NCBI RefSeq assembly: GCF_030161475.1
Contig: NZ_BSUG01000016.1
Coordinates: forward strand, 1-43,286
DNA: 43,286 bases
Direction of reading: 5' to 3'
Source of the DNA: Tetragenococcus halophilus subsp. flandriensis
GTDB taxonomy: Bacteria; Bacillota; Bacilli; Lactobacillales; Enterococcaceae
Shown here: positions 15,360 through 23,424 of the stretch, piece by piece
How the letters are laid out: each line of letters opens with the position of its first letter
Position numbering within the stretch: the first letter of the stretch is position 1
Position numbers and translations under genes: made by a program
The notes under the pieces: generated by a model
Seen by the model: the letters and a program-made list of their open reading frames with translations, nothing else
The model's database searches: none
Told to the model about the DNA's origin: nothing

Positions 15360-16972
15360 CAAGTATCTCTCCTTTCTTTCAGTTTTTCTCCTGCAATCCG
15401 TTCTGCTGGAAGCGCCGCTTGGTATTGCGCTAAATATTTAGCGTAGCCTTTCACCCCTGCAGGTTCAGGATTAAGCGTCATCGTTTCCGGAGATTCAAAC
15501 ACTTCTTGATCTAGAAAATCTTCCAGCGTCACTTCCTCAGCTTTTGTCATATATTCCGCCAAGACGGCCATGCCCCATGGCCCCCCTTCACCAGCTGTTT
15601 CCATCACAGATATTGGAATGTCCAAAGCATTAGCTAAGTTTTGTTGGGCAATTACTGGAGTTTTAAATAAACCACCGTGAGCAATCATGACGTCCAATTT
15701 GATTTGTTCCTCTTCTGTCAGCGTGTCCATGCCAATAGCAAGCGGTGCAAAAGCGCCGTAAAGTTGCGATTGAACGAAATTAGCTAAATTAAACTCACTG
15801 TTAATCGTGCGAACAAACATCGGGCGGCCATCCGCTACTTCAGTAATTACTTCACCAGATAAATAACTATAATTTATTAAGCCTCCAGCATCAGGATCTG
15901 ATTTACTAGCATCGAGAAATAAGGTTTCATATAATTTTTCCGGACTCAATTGAATGCCTAACCGTTCCGCAAATTGTTGGAAAATTTGTGCCCAAGCGTC
16001 AATATCAGATGAACAATTATCCGTATGAACCATAGCCACATTCGTACCAGCAGGCGTAGTCACAATATCAATTTCTCTGTGTAATTTTTGCAAAGGTCTG
16101 TCTAAAACTACCATTGCAAAAGCCGAAGTTCCCACAGAGATATTACCGGTACGTTTACGAATACTGTTAGTCGCAATCATTCCTGTCCCTGCATCCCCTT
16201 CAGGCGGGGCCATCCGACTGCCTCCTTGTAAGTTACCGGAAGGATCTAATAACTTCGCACCTTTGTCCGTTAATTTTCCAGCGTCTTCTCCCGCTTTTAA
16301 TACCTTAGGAAAAACATCATGAAGATCCCAGGAATATTTCTGCACTTCTTCTAATTGACTGAAGGCTTCCATAAATCTTTCATTATAATCCCCTTGTGTC
16401 TCGTCAATCGGAAAAGCCCCCGAAGCATCCCCGATACCCAGCACTTTTTTCCCAGTCAATTGCCAATGAACGTAACCTGATAGCGTTGTTAAAAAGTCAA
16501 GATTTTCGACATGTTCTTCTTGGTTTAAAATGGCTTGATAAAGATGAGCGATACACCAACGTTGCGGGATATTAAACCCAAAAAGTTCGGTTAATTGGTC
16601 AGTCGCAGGCCCCGTAATATTATTGCGCCAAGTCCGAAAGGGCACTAGTAATTCGTCGTCTTTGGAAAAAGCCAGATAACCATGCATCATCGCACTTATC
16701 CCGATGTTATCAACTTTTTTCAGCGGCGTATGATACTTACTTTCTACTTCAGCTGCCAATTGTTTATAGCTCTCTCTTACACCTTCCCAAACCTGGTCTA
16801 AAGCATAAGTCCAGACATCATTTTCAAATTGGTTTTCCCATTGATAACTCCCAGAAGCAATGGTTTTAAAATCATTAGTGATCAGGACCGCTTTAATTCG
16901 CGTAGAGCCTAGTTCAATGCCGAGTGAGACGGAACCTTCTTGTATCGCTTGTGCTATTTCTTTTACATTCAT
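15359..16972 (-). CDS. araB: L-ribulokinase, lactobacilli type
   Basis: FGGY-family kinase of 537 residues that phosphorylates L-ribulose to L-ribulose-5-phosphate with ATP. The N-terminus LGIELGSTRIKAVLITNDFK, the ISAMMHGYLAF segment and FRTWRNN match AraB of lactobacilli, which is longer than the usual xylulokinase. The ATP domain has GNISVGTSAFAMVV and AGEGGPWGMAVLAEY. The start ATG is 13 bases from an AGAGAGG site, a long spacing. First gene of araB-araD. A possible catabolite-responsive element lies at 16992-17005 just upstream. L-arabinose isomerase is missing from the window, so L-ribulose must come from elsewhere or araA lies at another locus. Confidence 0.9.
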   Translation of the reverse strand: MNVKEIAQAIQEGSVSLGIELGSTRIKAVLITNDFKTIASGSYQWENQFENDVWTYALDQVWEGVRESYKQLAAEVESKYHTPLKKVDNIGISAMMHGYLAFSKDDELLVPFRTWRNNITGPATDQLTELFGFNIPQRWCIAHLYQAILNQEEHVENLDFLTTLSGYVHWQLTGKKVLGIGDASGAFPIDETQGDYNERFMEAFSQLEEVQKYSWDLHDVFPKVLKAGEDAGKLTDKGAKLLDPSGNLQGGSRMAPPEGDAGTGMIATNSIRKRTGNISVGTSAFAMVVLDRPLQKLHREIDIVTTPAGTNVAMVHTDNCSSDIDAWAQIFQQFAERLGIQLSPEKLYETLFLDASKSDPDAGGLINYSYLSGEVITEVADGRPMFVRTINSEFNLANFVQSQLYGAFAPLAIGMDTLTEEEQIKLDVMIAHGGLFKTPVIAQQNLANALDIPISVMETAGEGGPWGMAVLAEYMTKAEEVTLEDFLDQEVFESPETMTLNPEPAGVKGYAKYLAQYQAALPAERIAGEKLKERRDT

Positions 16973-16991
16973 ATTTTTTAATTATCCTCTC

Positions 16992-17005
16992 TACAAACGT
17001 TTTCT
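16992..17005. promoter_or_regulatory. Possible cre site (CcpA) before araB
   Basis: Minus strand AGAAAACGTTTGTA resembles the catabolite-responsive element (TGAAAGCGTTTTCA type), with the central ACGT intact. Placement between promoter region and araB start would suit repression by sugar. One or two positions deviate. Confidence 0.45.
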
Positions 17006-17102
17006 TTATTTTAGTAAATTAATTTTAAAATACTTATTAAAATAAATCAATTATTGCTCTGTTTTTTAATAACGATTGTTCAATTAAATTAATAATAAAA
17101 AA

Positions 17103-17144
17103 AGTCCCAGCAACGACAATTTTTGTGAATTATTGCTGGGAACT
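17103..17144 (-). terminator. Terminator downstream of xylB
   Basis: TCCCAGCAA (17105-17113) pairs with TTGCTGGGA (17133-17141), and the minus strand continues into a T run (A run at 17097-17103). Confidence 0.8.
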
Positions 17145-17341
17145 AATACTATTTTATTTGAAACAGAAATACAAAGTTAAAATTATACTGCTAGCTTTAA
17201 GTAACCATAGTTTTCATAATTAAACTTCTTTGATCGTTAACGTATAAAGAAGTTACTCCAATTAATTCAATAAAATCATAAATCATTTGTAAAAAATGTT
17301 ATTATTTAGTAACTAAGAACTTTCATAGTCCATTTTATCAC

Positions 17342-18784
17342 TTATACTCTTAAATTTTTTAAAATAACTATCATATATTTGCGCAGTTTTCTTATCAGGC
17401 TTATACACTTTTTTATTTGATTAAATTCTTGCCAAATTTCTCCATAGTTTTTATTCGTAGTTGCATAAACCGCACAAATTAAAGCTCCTAATGCTGGGCC
17501 TTCATCGATTTCTAATATCTCAATGTCCGAATTGAAAATATCTGCGAAAATTTGTAACCAATAGGGATTTTTTACAACACCACCAGTAATACGGAATTTA
17601 TCTTTTATATCAGAGTCAGTAAGTTCCATTCTTTCATAAACATTTCTCAAAGAAAAAGCGATGCCCTCCATGATTGAGCGAACAAAGTCTCCCTTTTTGT
17701 GAATGGCTTTTATACCGAAAAATTCTGCCGCCATATTCGAGTTATAATAGGGACTTCTTTCGCCAAAAAGATAGGGTAAAAATAATAAACCGTTACTTCC
17801 AATTGAACTCTGTTTAGCTTGATTTGTTAATTCTGAGAAATTTTCAGCACTAGAAAAATTCTCTTTATACCATTCTAATGAGTATGCTGCTGAAAGTGTA
17901 ACGCCCATTTTGTAATTTTGTCCTTCTATTAACGAATTAAAATAATGATAGTTACCTATACTTTCATCTGTATGATTTGAATAACAAAACACGACACCAG
18001 ATGTCCCTACAGAAAGCATCCCTTGACTTTCTTTGTCGTCAATTATACCCAATGCACCGCAAGCATTATCAGCTCCACCCATCACTACTTGCACATTGTT
18101 GGTTAACCCGTATTTTTCCTTTATTTTTTCTTGAAAGACTCCTGCAGTTTCTGTAGAGTTCAAGATTTCTGGACATTGTTCTTCCATAATTCCATATTTT
18201 GATAAAAGCTCAGTATCCCAGCAGTGATTTTCGATATCATACATAATCGTCCCAGAAGCATCTGATCTTTCAGTATAAATTTGGCCCGTTAAATAATAGA
18301 TAAGATAATCTTTGGGCATCATAAATTTCCATGTTTTTTCCCAACTCTTTTTATCATATTCCATTACCCATAATACTTTTGGCAACGTAAAACCTTCCAG
18401 AGGGATATTTTTTTCTATTTCCAACAAATGTTGGCCAACTTCAGTTTTTAATTTTTGAACTTGATCCGTTGTACGAGTATCATTCCATAAAATGGCATTG
18501 CGTATCGGGTGACCATTTTTATCGATTAAAACAAGACTATGCATCTGTCCTGAAAATGAAATAGCCTTAAGTTGTTTTTTTGTTTCTGGATATTTTTTTA
18601 CCATTTCTGTAAAAGCTTGATCGAATCCGTATAGCCATTCCTTAGGGCTTTGTTCACTATGATTAATCTTGTCTGAAATAATTGTAAACTGGCTGTTTGT
18701 ACTGCCTAAAATCTCTCCATGCTCATTAGCAAGAACCATTTTAATAGAGCTTGTTCCTAAATCTACGCCTATATAATAAGACAT
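17342..18784 (-). CDS. xylB: Xylulokinase with frameshifted C-terminus
   Basis: FGGY kinase that phosphorylates D-xylulose to D-xylulose-5-phosphate. The N-terminus YYIGVDLGTSSIKMVLANEH, the SGQMHSLVLID segment, ILWNDTRTT and the ATP domain (GGADNACGALG, LSVGTSG, GVVKNPYWLQIFADI, GPALGALICAVYA) are all present. Only the last 21 residues are foreign (ISLIRKLRKYM...). In the next frame the normal end is visible (KKVYKPDKKTAQIYDSYF...), stopping at 17313, so one base is missing in the T run 17409-17414. The restored protein would be 490 residues. The damage spares all known active-site parts. Own promoter at 18822-18851; ribosome site AAGGAGG. Next to D-lyxose isomerase, its product route is D-lyxose to xylulose-5-phosphate. 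Confidence 0.85.
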   Translation of the reverse strand: MSYYIGVDLGTSSIKMVLANEHGEILGSTNSQFTIISDKINHSEQSPKEWLYGFDQAFTEMVKKYPETKKQLKAISFSGQMHSLVLIDKNGHPIRNAILWNDTRTTDQVQKLKTEVGQHLLEIEKNIPLEGFTLPKVLWVMEYDKKSWEKTWKFMMPKDYLIYYLTGQIYTERSDASGTIMYDIENHCWDTELLSKYGIMEEQCPEILNSTETAGVFQEKIKEKYGLTNNVQVVMGGADNACGALGIIDDKESQGMLSVGTSGVVFCYSNHTDESIGNYHYFNSLIEGQNYKMGVTLSAAYSLEWYKENFSSAENFSELTNQAKQSSIGSNGLLFLPYLFGERSPYYNSNMAAEFFGIKAIHKKGDFVRSIMEGIAFSLRNVYERMELTDSDIKDKFRITGGVVKNPYWLQIFADIFNSDIEILEIDEGPALGALICAVYATTNKNYGEIWQEFNQIKKCISLIRKLRKYMIVILKNLRV

Positions 18785-18821
18785 TTACATCCTCCTTGTT
18801 ACAATTAGATTGAAAGTTCTT

Positions 18822-18851
18822 ATATTACCTGTCTTTTTTTTTCAAATACAA
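18822..18851 (-). promoter_or_regulatory. Candidate xylB promoter
   Basis: Minus strand TTGTAT (18846-18851), 18-base spacer, TAATAT (18822-18827). Confidence 0.5.
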
Positions 18852-18894
18852 AATTTTGTGAATGTCTACTTTAAACCTTTTTACAATTTAAAAC

Positions 18895-18934
18895 AAGCGC
18901 TTATTAGATTAGTTGAAGCTAATCAAAAGCGCTT
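18895..18934 (-). terminator. Hairpin between lyxose isomerase gene and xylB
   Basis: AAGCGCTT (18895-18902) and AAGCGCTT (18927-18934) pair, with inner GATTAG/CTAATC. The minus strand continues TTGTTTTAAATTG, so it is a modest terminator or an attenuator between the two genes. The AAGCGCTT cores also resemble a cre half. Confidence 0.6.
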
Positions 18935-18954
18935 AAATAAAACAGTTATAATGA

Positions 18955-19506
18955 TTATCTATCTCTTACTTCACGTTTCACATTTGGATTTGTAAACTCA
19001 TCGTATTTATCAAAACTTGGGGAGGAAAATTCACTAATAACAGCTCCTTTACTACCAGCTTGAAACCAGTGTTTTGTTTTTGGCGGAATTGTGTACTGCT
19101 CGCCAGCATTTAAATGATACCCTTTATTTGCAGTATAATATCGTTGATTTTTTACTGGTAATTTAATATCTGTTCCTTTTAAAGTCAAAGGCAGACTATT
19201 CTTATCTTCTACATACAAATAAACATCTCCCCAACGACATCTAAATGTTTCTTGTTTGCCTTCATTTTTATTCCAATCAGGGTGCACATGCTCAGGGCAA
19301 GTTTGATTAGGTAACAAAGCCATTTCTTTTGCACAATACCGATCGTTATTAACGTACAAAATTAGGTTTAATCCTTCTTCTTCCCAATTATTCAGTCCAA
19401 AATCAGCATAATCAATCGCGCTTAATTCTTCATCGGTAAGAATGATTTTTGATTTAGCGTAAATCGCTTGCACTCTATTTTTATAATCTTCTGTTGGTTG
19501 TGCCAT
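18955..19506 (-). CDS. D-lyxose isomerase (cupin family)
   Basis: A 183-residue cupin of the D-lyxose ketol-isomerase family (B. subtilis YdaE type), which interconverts D-lyxose and D-xylulose, and often D-mannose and D-fructose. The metal site is visible: CPEHVHPDW (H73, H75), KQETFRCRWG (E86) and PKTKHWF (H146), which together bind Mn. The segment FRCRWGDVYLYV is the family hallmark. It is the last gene of a PTS operon, 12 bases after the EIIC gene, and xylB follows. An isomerase for free sugar beside a phosphorylating transporter is unusual (see findings). ATG follows AAGGAG. Confidence 0.88.
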   Translation of the reverse strand: MAQPTEDYKNRVQAIYAKSKIILTDEELSAIDYADFGLNNWEEEGLNLILYVNNDRYCAKEMALLPNQTCPEHVHPDWNKNEGKQETFRCRWGDVYLYVEDKNSLPLTLKGTDIKLPVKNQRYYTANKGYHLNAGEQYTIPPKTKHWFQAGSKGAVISEFSSPSFDKYDEFTNPNVKREVRDR

Positions 19507-19518
19507 TTTTATTACTCC

Positions 19519-20631
19519 TTAACTCATTTTAAAATCTGATAAGTCGACATCTTTTTCGTCTTCAATCTGTAGTTCTTTTACTTCGTCTACATCAACAGGT
19601 CTTTTTAAAACAAAAAACAAGATACTAAAAACCAACGAACCAATGATAAGACCTAAAAACCAGTACATAGGTCTAGTCATTGTTACCATTGCAAACAAGC
19701 CTCCATGTGGCACAGGCGAACCTGCTCCCCAATACATACTCAAAGCTCCCCCAATTCCTGCTCCAATCCCTGTTGATAAAATACTTCGCCATAAATCGTT
19801 AAAAATAATTGGAAAGCAGCCTTCAGTGATCATACATACACCCATAGGAAAGGCGGTTTTCAATGTTTCCACTTCCATTCGAGTATAAATATTCTTATTA
19901 AAAAACTTCTGATAAAAGTAAGCAAATGCCATTCCAAATGGCGTTACCATAGATGCTAACATCAGTACAGCCATAGGTTCATTAATTCCTTCTGATTGAA
20001 AAGATAATAGGAAAGCAAAGACTACTTTATTAATCGGACCACCATAGTCGATTGCAGATAATACCCCAATAATTAAGCCAAATGTTAATTTTTGGCTTGT
20101 ATCTAAACTTAAAAGAAAATTGTTAAGTATACTAATTAACGCAGCAATGGGTACTCCTAAGATATAGTACATAATAAAACCAACAATTAAAGATGATAAA
20201 AGTGGTAAAATTAGCATTGGTTTCAGTCCTTCTGCCCATTGAGGTACCTTAATATATTTTTTTAATAGAAGAGTCAAATAACCAGCAATATAACCACCAA
20301 TGAACCCACCAATAAAACCAGCATCTATGTTAATTGAAATCAAACCAACTAGAAAACCCGGTGCAATCCCAGGCTTATCAGCAATTGAGAAGGAAATTCC
20401 TGTACCAATTACTACTGGTAACATGCCCAAAATTAATCCACCCATGGTTGTCATTACATCGAAAAAGTTATATTGATCTGTTAAATTTTCAATTTCCGAA
20501 CCACCTGTAAGATTACCGATTGCTAATAAGAACCCTCCACCGACAACAATAGGTATAAGATAAGCAATAGCTGTTAGAGCATGTTGTTTTAAAATATTAA
20601 ACAAACTTCCCTTTTGCTTGTTTTCAGACAT
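19519..20631 (-). CDS. Fructose-family PTS permease EIIC
   Basis: Membrane subunit of a fructose-superfamily PTS transporter, 370 residues, with about nine to ten hydrophobic segments. Family marks are AIAYLIPIVVGGGFLLAIG near the N-terminus, SIADKPGIAPGFLVG, the conserved DYGGPINKVVFAF loop and GAGSPVPHGG near the C-terminus. The acidic C-terminal tail is cytosolic. EIIB and EIIA are separate genes just upstream in the same direction (gap to EIIB 16 bases), giving the order aldolase, EIIA, EIIB, EIIC, isomerase. The substrate is not fructose by default: isomerase and xylB suggest a pentose or ketopentose. Confidence 0.88.
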   Translation of the reverse strand: MSENKQKGSLFNILKQHALTAIAYLIPIVVGGGFLLAIGNLTGGSEIENLTDQYNFFDVMTTMGGLILGMLPVVIGTGISFSIADKPGIAPGFLVGLISINIDAGFIGGFIGGYIAGYLTLLLKKYIKVPQWAEGLKPMLILPLLSSLIVGFIMYYILGVPIAALISILNNFLLSLDTSQKLTFGLIIGVLSAIDYGGPINKVVFAFLLSFQSEGINEPMAVLMLASMVTPFGMAFAYFYQKFFNKNIYTRMEVETLKTAFPMGVCMITEGCFPIIFNDLWRSILSTGIGAGIGGALSMYWGAGSPVPHGGLFAMVTMTRPMYWFLGLIIGSLVFSILFFVLKRPVDVDEVKELQIEDEKDVDLSDFKMS

Positions 20632-20647
20632 ATCTTTCTTCCTTTCG

Positions 20648-20962
20648 TTAGTTTTTACTCATCGACTCTTCAACTTTTTTAATAAATTTATTGGGCGATT
20701 TAATCACTACTTCTGTAGGAATCTCAATAATTCGTTTACTTTCAAAGCGATCTAGCCCGCTTACTTTAACATCCGCAGCTATTATCACGACATCAGCATC
20801 ATTAATCATTTTTTCTGGAATGGGGTCTTCAGTGCCTATTGTTCCTTGTGTTTCCAAATGTATTTCATGTCCGGCTTTTTTAGCAGCAGTTTCTAATTTT
20901 TCCTTTGCAATATAGGTATGAGCGATACCTGCTGTACATGCAGCAATTCCGACAATTTTCAT
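20648..20962 (-). CDS. Fructose-family PTS EIIB
   Basis: Cytosolic phosphocarrier of 104 residues. The N-terminal active-site loop reads ACTAGIAHTYIAKEKLE, with the phosphocysteine at C9; family members usually have CPTGIAHT, so Thr-Ala replaces Pro-Thr here. ETQGTIGT follows, as in fructose EIIB. Start: the ATG at 20968 sits against the ribosome site; the ATG at 20962 has proper spacing and gives the normal MKIVGIAAC beginning. It overlaps the EIIA stop by four bases (ATGA), so translation is coupled. Confidence 0.9.
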   Translation of the reverse strand: MKIVGIAACTAGIAHTYIAKEKLETAAKKAGHEIHLETQGTIGTEDPIPEKMINDADVVIIAADVKVSGLDRFESKRIIEIPTEVVIKSPNKFIKKVEESMSKN

Positions 20963-21438
20963 TGCCATCCCTCCCTTTCCAATAAGAACGCTTCTTTCAT
21001 AGCTGCAGTATCTTTGGCGCTTAATAAATCATCTACAACCTCTTCTTTTCCCAACTTTCCAGCTAAAACAGCCAACATTTTTAAATGTTCATTTTCTCCG
21101 CCATCTCCTTTCTTAACACAAAATAAGCACACGATTCGCACAGGTTTATCATCTAAAGTTTCCCATTCGATCTCTTCACTAAATTTACCAATCGCAATCC
21201 CATTTTTTAAAACGCTTTCACTTTGACCGTGAGGGATGGCAATATAATTACCAATCCCCGTTTTCCCTAGTGTTTCCCGATAGAAAATATCCTTTTCAAA
21301 ATTGTCTGTTTCTTTGATGTAGCCCTTTTCTAGTAACAATTTAGCTAATTCATGGATCGCCTCTTCTTTATTTTTTCCAGGTAAATTAACTCCCATTGTT
21401 TCATTATCTAAAATTTCTTCTATTTTTAAGTCTACCAA
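20959..21438 (-). CDS. Fructose-family PTS EIIA
   Basis: Cytosolic domain of 159 residues that passes phosphate from HPr to EIIB. The active His is in IAIPHGQSE (H70). ETLGKTGIGNYIAIPHG is the family signature, and the later LFCVKKGDGGENEHLKML holds the second conserved His. The start is a TTG, supported by AAGGGAGAG 8 bases earlier; the first ATG is 14 codons further in and would remove the first strand. Together with EIIB and EIIC it is a complete phosphorylating transporter. Confidence 0.9.
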   Translation of the reverse strand: MVDLKIEEILDNETMGVNLPGKNKEEAIHELAKLLLEKGYIKETDNFEKDIFYRETLGKTGIGNYIAIPHGQSESVLKNGIAIGKFSEEIEWETLDDKPVRIVCLFCVKKGDGGENEHLKMLAVLAGKLGKEEVVDDLLSAKDTAAMKEAFLLEREGWQ

Positions 21439-21465
21439 TTAAATTCTCTCCCTTTACTTCAAAAA

Positions 21466-22338
21466 TTATTTATAGTAAAGATCCGCTTTGTCATTTGATT
21501 TAAATAACTTAATCTTGTGAACGGCAGTTTTTTTAGCTGCTTCAATACATTCAGGAAAGATAACATTTGGTTCTCGTGCTTCTAAGTTACCATCGTTCAT
21601 CTTCTCCCTTAATTTTTCAGCAAAAGAAATTTTTATATCTGAGGAAATGTTGATTTTTGATATTCCCAGCTCTACTGATTTACTGATTTCTTCGTCTGGA
21701 TTACTGGAACCACCATGTAGTACTAAGGGAATATCTACATCGTTATTAATTTCTTCAAGAATATCTAAACGTAGCTTTGGTTTAACGTCTTTAGGATAGA
21801 TTCCATGTGCTGTTCCAACCGCAATCGCTAAAGAATCAATTCCTGTTCGTTCAACGAATTCCTGTGCTTTGGACGGATCAGTATAAATAACTTCGGTGAC
21901 CCCTCCTTCTACTGTATTTCCTGTATCGCCAATCGTACCTAATTCGGACTCTACAGAAACACCAACACCATGCGCTGTTTTTACTACCTTTTTAGCTATT
22001 GCAATATTTTCTTCAAAGGATAAGTGAGAACTATCGATCATAACAGAAGTAAAACCCAATTGGATAGCATGGATGACTTGCTCATAAGAAGCTCCATGGT
22101 CAAGATGAATTGCTACAGGGATTTTTGTATGATTTGCTTCATAAAGCACTTGGCTAACAAAACTATCTCTCAAAAATTTAAGCTCATCTGGATGGATAGC
22201 CATTAAAAAAGGAGAACCCGTTTCTGCACACGCTTCCATTGTAGCGGTTAATAATTGACCTGACCCTGCATTAAACGCTGGCACGGCAAAGTGATTTTCC
22301 TTAGCAATCTCCAACATTTCTTTTCCTGAAATTAACAT
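21466..22338 (-). CDS. Class II ketose-bisphosphate-type aldolase (KbaY/GatY-like)
   Basis: A 290-residue zinc-dependent class II aldolase of the fructose/tagatose-bisphosphate group. The catalytic Asp and zinc His are in AIHLDHG (D80, H81), zinc ligands in SVESELG, VGTAHGIYP and VLHGGSS, and the phosphate site in KINISSDIK. No 1-phosphofructokinase or tagatose-6-phosphate kinase gene accompanies it, so a bisphosphate substrate is not secured; a ketose-1-phosphate from the PTS is an alternative (inference). First gene of the minus-strand operon, divergent from deoR. Ribosome site GAAGG. Three 10-base A/T repeats lie directly upstream. Confidence 0.85.
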   Translation of the reverse strand: MLISGKEMLEIAKENHFAVPAFNAGSGQLLTATMEACAETGSPFLMAIHPDELKFLRDSFVSQVLYEANHTKIPVAIHLDHGASYEQVIHAIQLGFTSVMIDSSHLSFEENIAIAKKVVKTAHGVGVSVESELGTIGDTGNTVEGGVTEVIYTDPSKAQEFVERTGIDSLAIAVGTAHGIYPKDVKPKLRLDILEEINNDVDIPLVLHGGSSNPDEEISKSVELGISKINISSDIKISFAEKLREKMNDGNLEAREPNVIFPECIEAAKKTAVHKIKLFKSNDKADLYYK

Positions 22339-22560
22339 TTTAATTCCTTCTTTCTTTTATTTTCTTTTATTTTCTTTTTGACAAATTAAATGTATAATAT
22401 TTTTTCTTTTTTGTCAATAAAAAAACAAAAAAAGAAAATTATGTTTCTTTTTTATTATATATTAAATGTATCTTCTTTTAAAAATAAATATTTACTTTCT
22501 CTTTTTTTCTTTATTTTTTCTTTTGAGTAAACTATAATAAATGAGAAGGAGGAGATATTT
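22339..22560. promoter_or_regulatory. Aldolase-deoR divergent control region with TTTTCTTT repeats
   Basis: The region is dominated by TTTTCTTT-like repeats. Three exact 10-base direct repeats lie at 22351-22380 (TTTCTTTTAT, TTTCTTTTAT, TTTCTTTTTG). A near palindrome AAAAAAGAAA (22428-22437) / TTTCTTTTTT (22444-22453) lies midway, and further copies are at about 22401-22415 and 22514-22523. DeoR-family proteins commonly bind repeated A/T-rich motifs, so these are candidate operators. On the minus strand TTGACA (22412-22417) with TACATT 17 bases on is a plausible operon promoter; on the plus strand TATAAT (22533-22538) precedes deoR. Confidence 0.6.
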
Positions 22561-23337
22561 ATGTTAGCAACAGAAAGAGAACAATTTATTCGTTCAGAAG
22601 TAACGGATAAAGGCGTTGTTTATGTTAACCAACTAGTTAAAGACTTAAAAGTAACCCCTCCCACTATCAGAAGCGATTTAGATAAATTAACAAAGAAATA
22701 TAATGATTTAGATAGAATACACGGGGGGATTATCTATAAGGAAGATTCCTTAAGTTCCCCACTACCTGATGTAGTTATCGACTATAACCAAAGAGCCTTT
22801 ACAAACCAGCAAGAAAAAAAACTCATCGCTAAAAAAGCAATGGAACTACTAAAAAAAGGAGATACTATTCTTTTAGATTCTAGTTCAACTTGTTTCGAAT
22901 TTGCGAATGTTTTGTTTGAATTTCCTAATCAATTAACAGTTATAACGAATGGTCTTTCAACCGGAGCTTTACTAAAACAAAATGAAAATTTAAACGTATT
23001 GTTTATTGGCGGCTTATTAAAGAAAGACTCAAACACAGTGTATGATGAGTTTAACCACTCAATATTAAATAATTTTAATATTGATAAATATTTCTTTTCT
23101 GCTACAGGTTTATCCATAGATAGTGGGTTTTCTGAAACAAATCTAATGGAAGTAAAAAATAAAAGAGAAAATGTACTAAATTCTAAGCAAACTATTGCCT
23201 TAATAGATCATACAAAATTCAATCAAGATTCGGCTTATACCTTCTGTACTCTTGATGAAGTTGACTATTTAATTACTGACGATACCCTTTCAGAAAGTAT
23301 TAAACAATTTTATAAAGATAGAATCCAACTAATTTAA
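22561..23337 (+). CDS. DeoR-family regulator of the PTS/lyxose operon
   Basis: A 258-residue DeoR-type repressor. The N-terminal winged helix-turn-helix reads VNQLVKDLKVTPPTIRSDLDKL with the family RIHGGI; the C-terminal sugar-phosphate sensing domain has LDSSSTCFEFANVL, VITNGL, FIGGLLKK and ALIDHTKF, all typical. It diverges from the aldolase-EIIA-EIIB-EIIC-isomerase operon and is the natural controller, with a phosphorylated sugar as probable effector. ATG follows GGAGGAG by 6 bases. The gene ends at a bidirectional hairpin. Confidence 0.87.
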   Translation: MLATEREQFIRSEVTDKGVVYVNQLVKDLKVTPPTIRSDLDKLTKKYNDLDRIHGGIIYKEDSLSSPLPDVVIDYNQRAFTNQQEKKLIAKKAMELLKKGDTILLDSSSTCFEFANVLFEFPNQLTVITNGLSTGALLKQNENLNVLFIGGLLKKDSNTVYDEFNHSILNNFNIDKYFFSATGLSIDSGFSETNLMEVKNKRENVLNSKQTIALIDHTKFNQDSAYTFCTLDEVDYLITDDTLSESIKQFYKDRIQLI

Positions 23338-23364
23338 AATTACAGCTACTTATCAAAATTAATA

Positions 23365-23408
23365 AAAGCTGAGTCCCACTCTTTTTTCAAAAAAGTTAAC
23401 TCAGCTTT
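23365..23408. terminator. Bidirectional terminator between deoR and chbG
   Basis: AAAGCTGAGT (23365-23374) pairs with ACTCAGCTTT (23399-23408), with an inner ACTCTTTTTT/AAAAAAGTT pairing. It lies between the convergent ends of deoR and chbG. Confidence 0.85.
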
Positions 23409-23424
23409 GATTTATTTTTTACTT

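Larger units (their letters stand above)
16973..17312. other. araBD upstream region
   Basis: This gap carries no gene. It holds the araBD leader with a possible cre site (16992-17005) and the terminator of the xylB transcript (17103-17144). The rest is A/T-rich sequence in which I see no clear promoter match, although a TAAAAT-type -10 lies near 17005-17015 on the minus strand. Confidence 0.6.

Noticed and set aside
22378-22398. Plus-strand TTGACA and TATAAT as a promoter pair
   Set aside because: The spacing is only 9 bases, too short for a sigma-A promoter.
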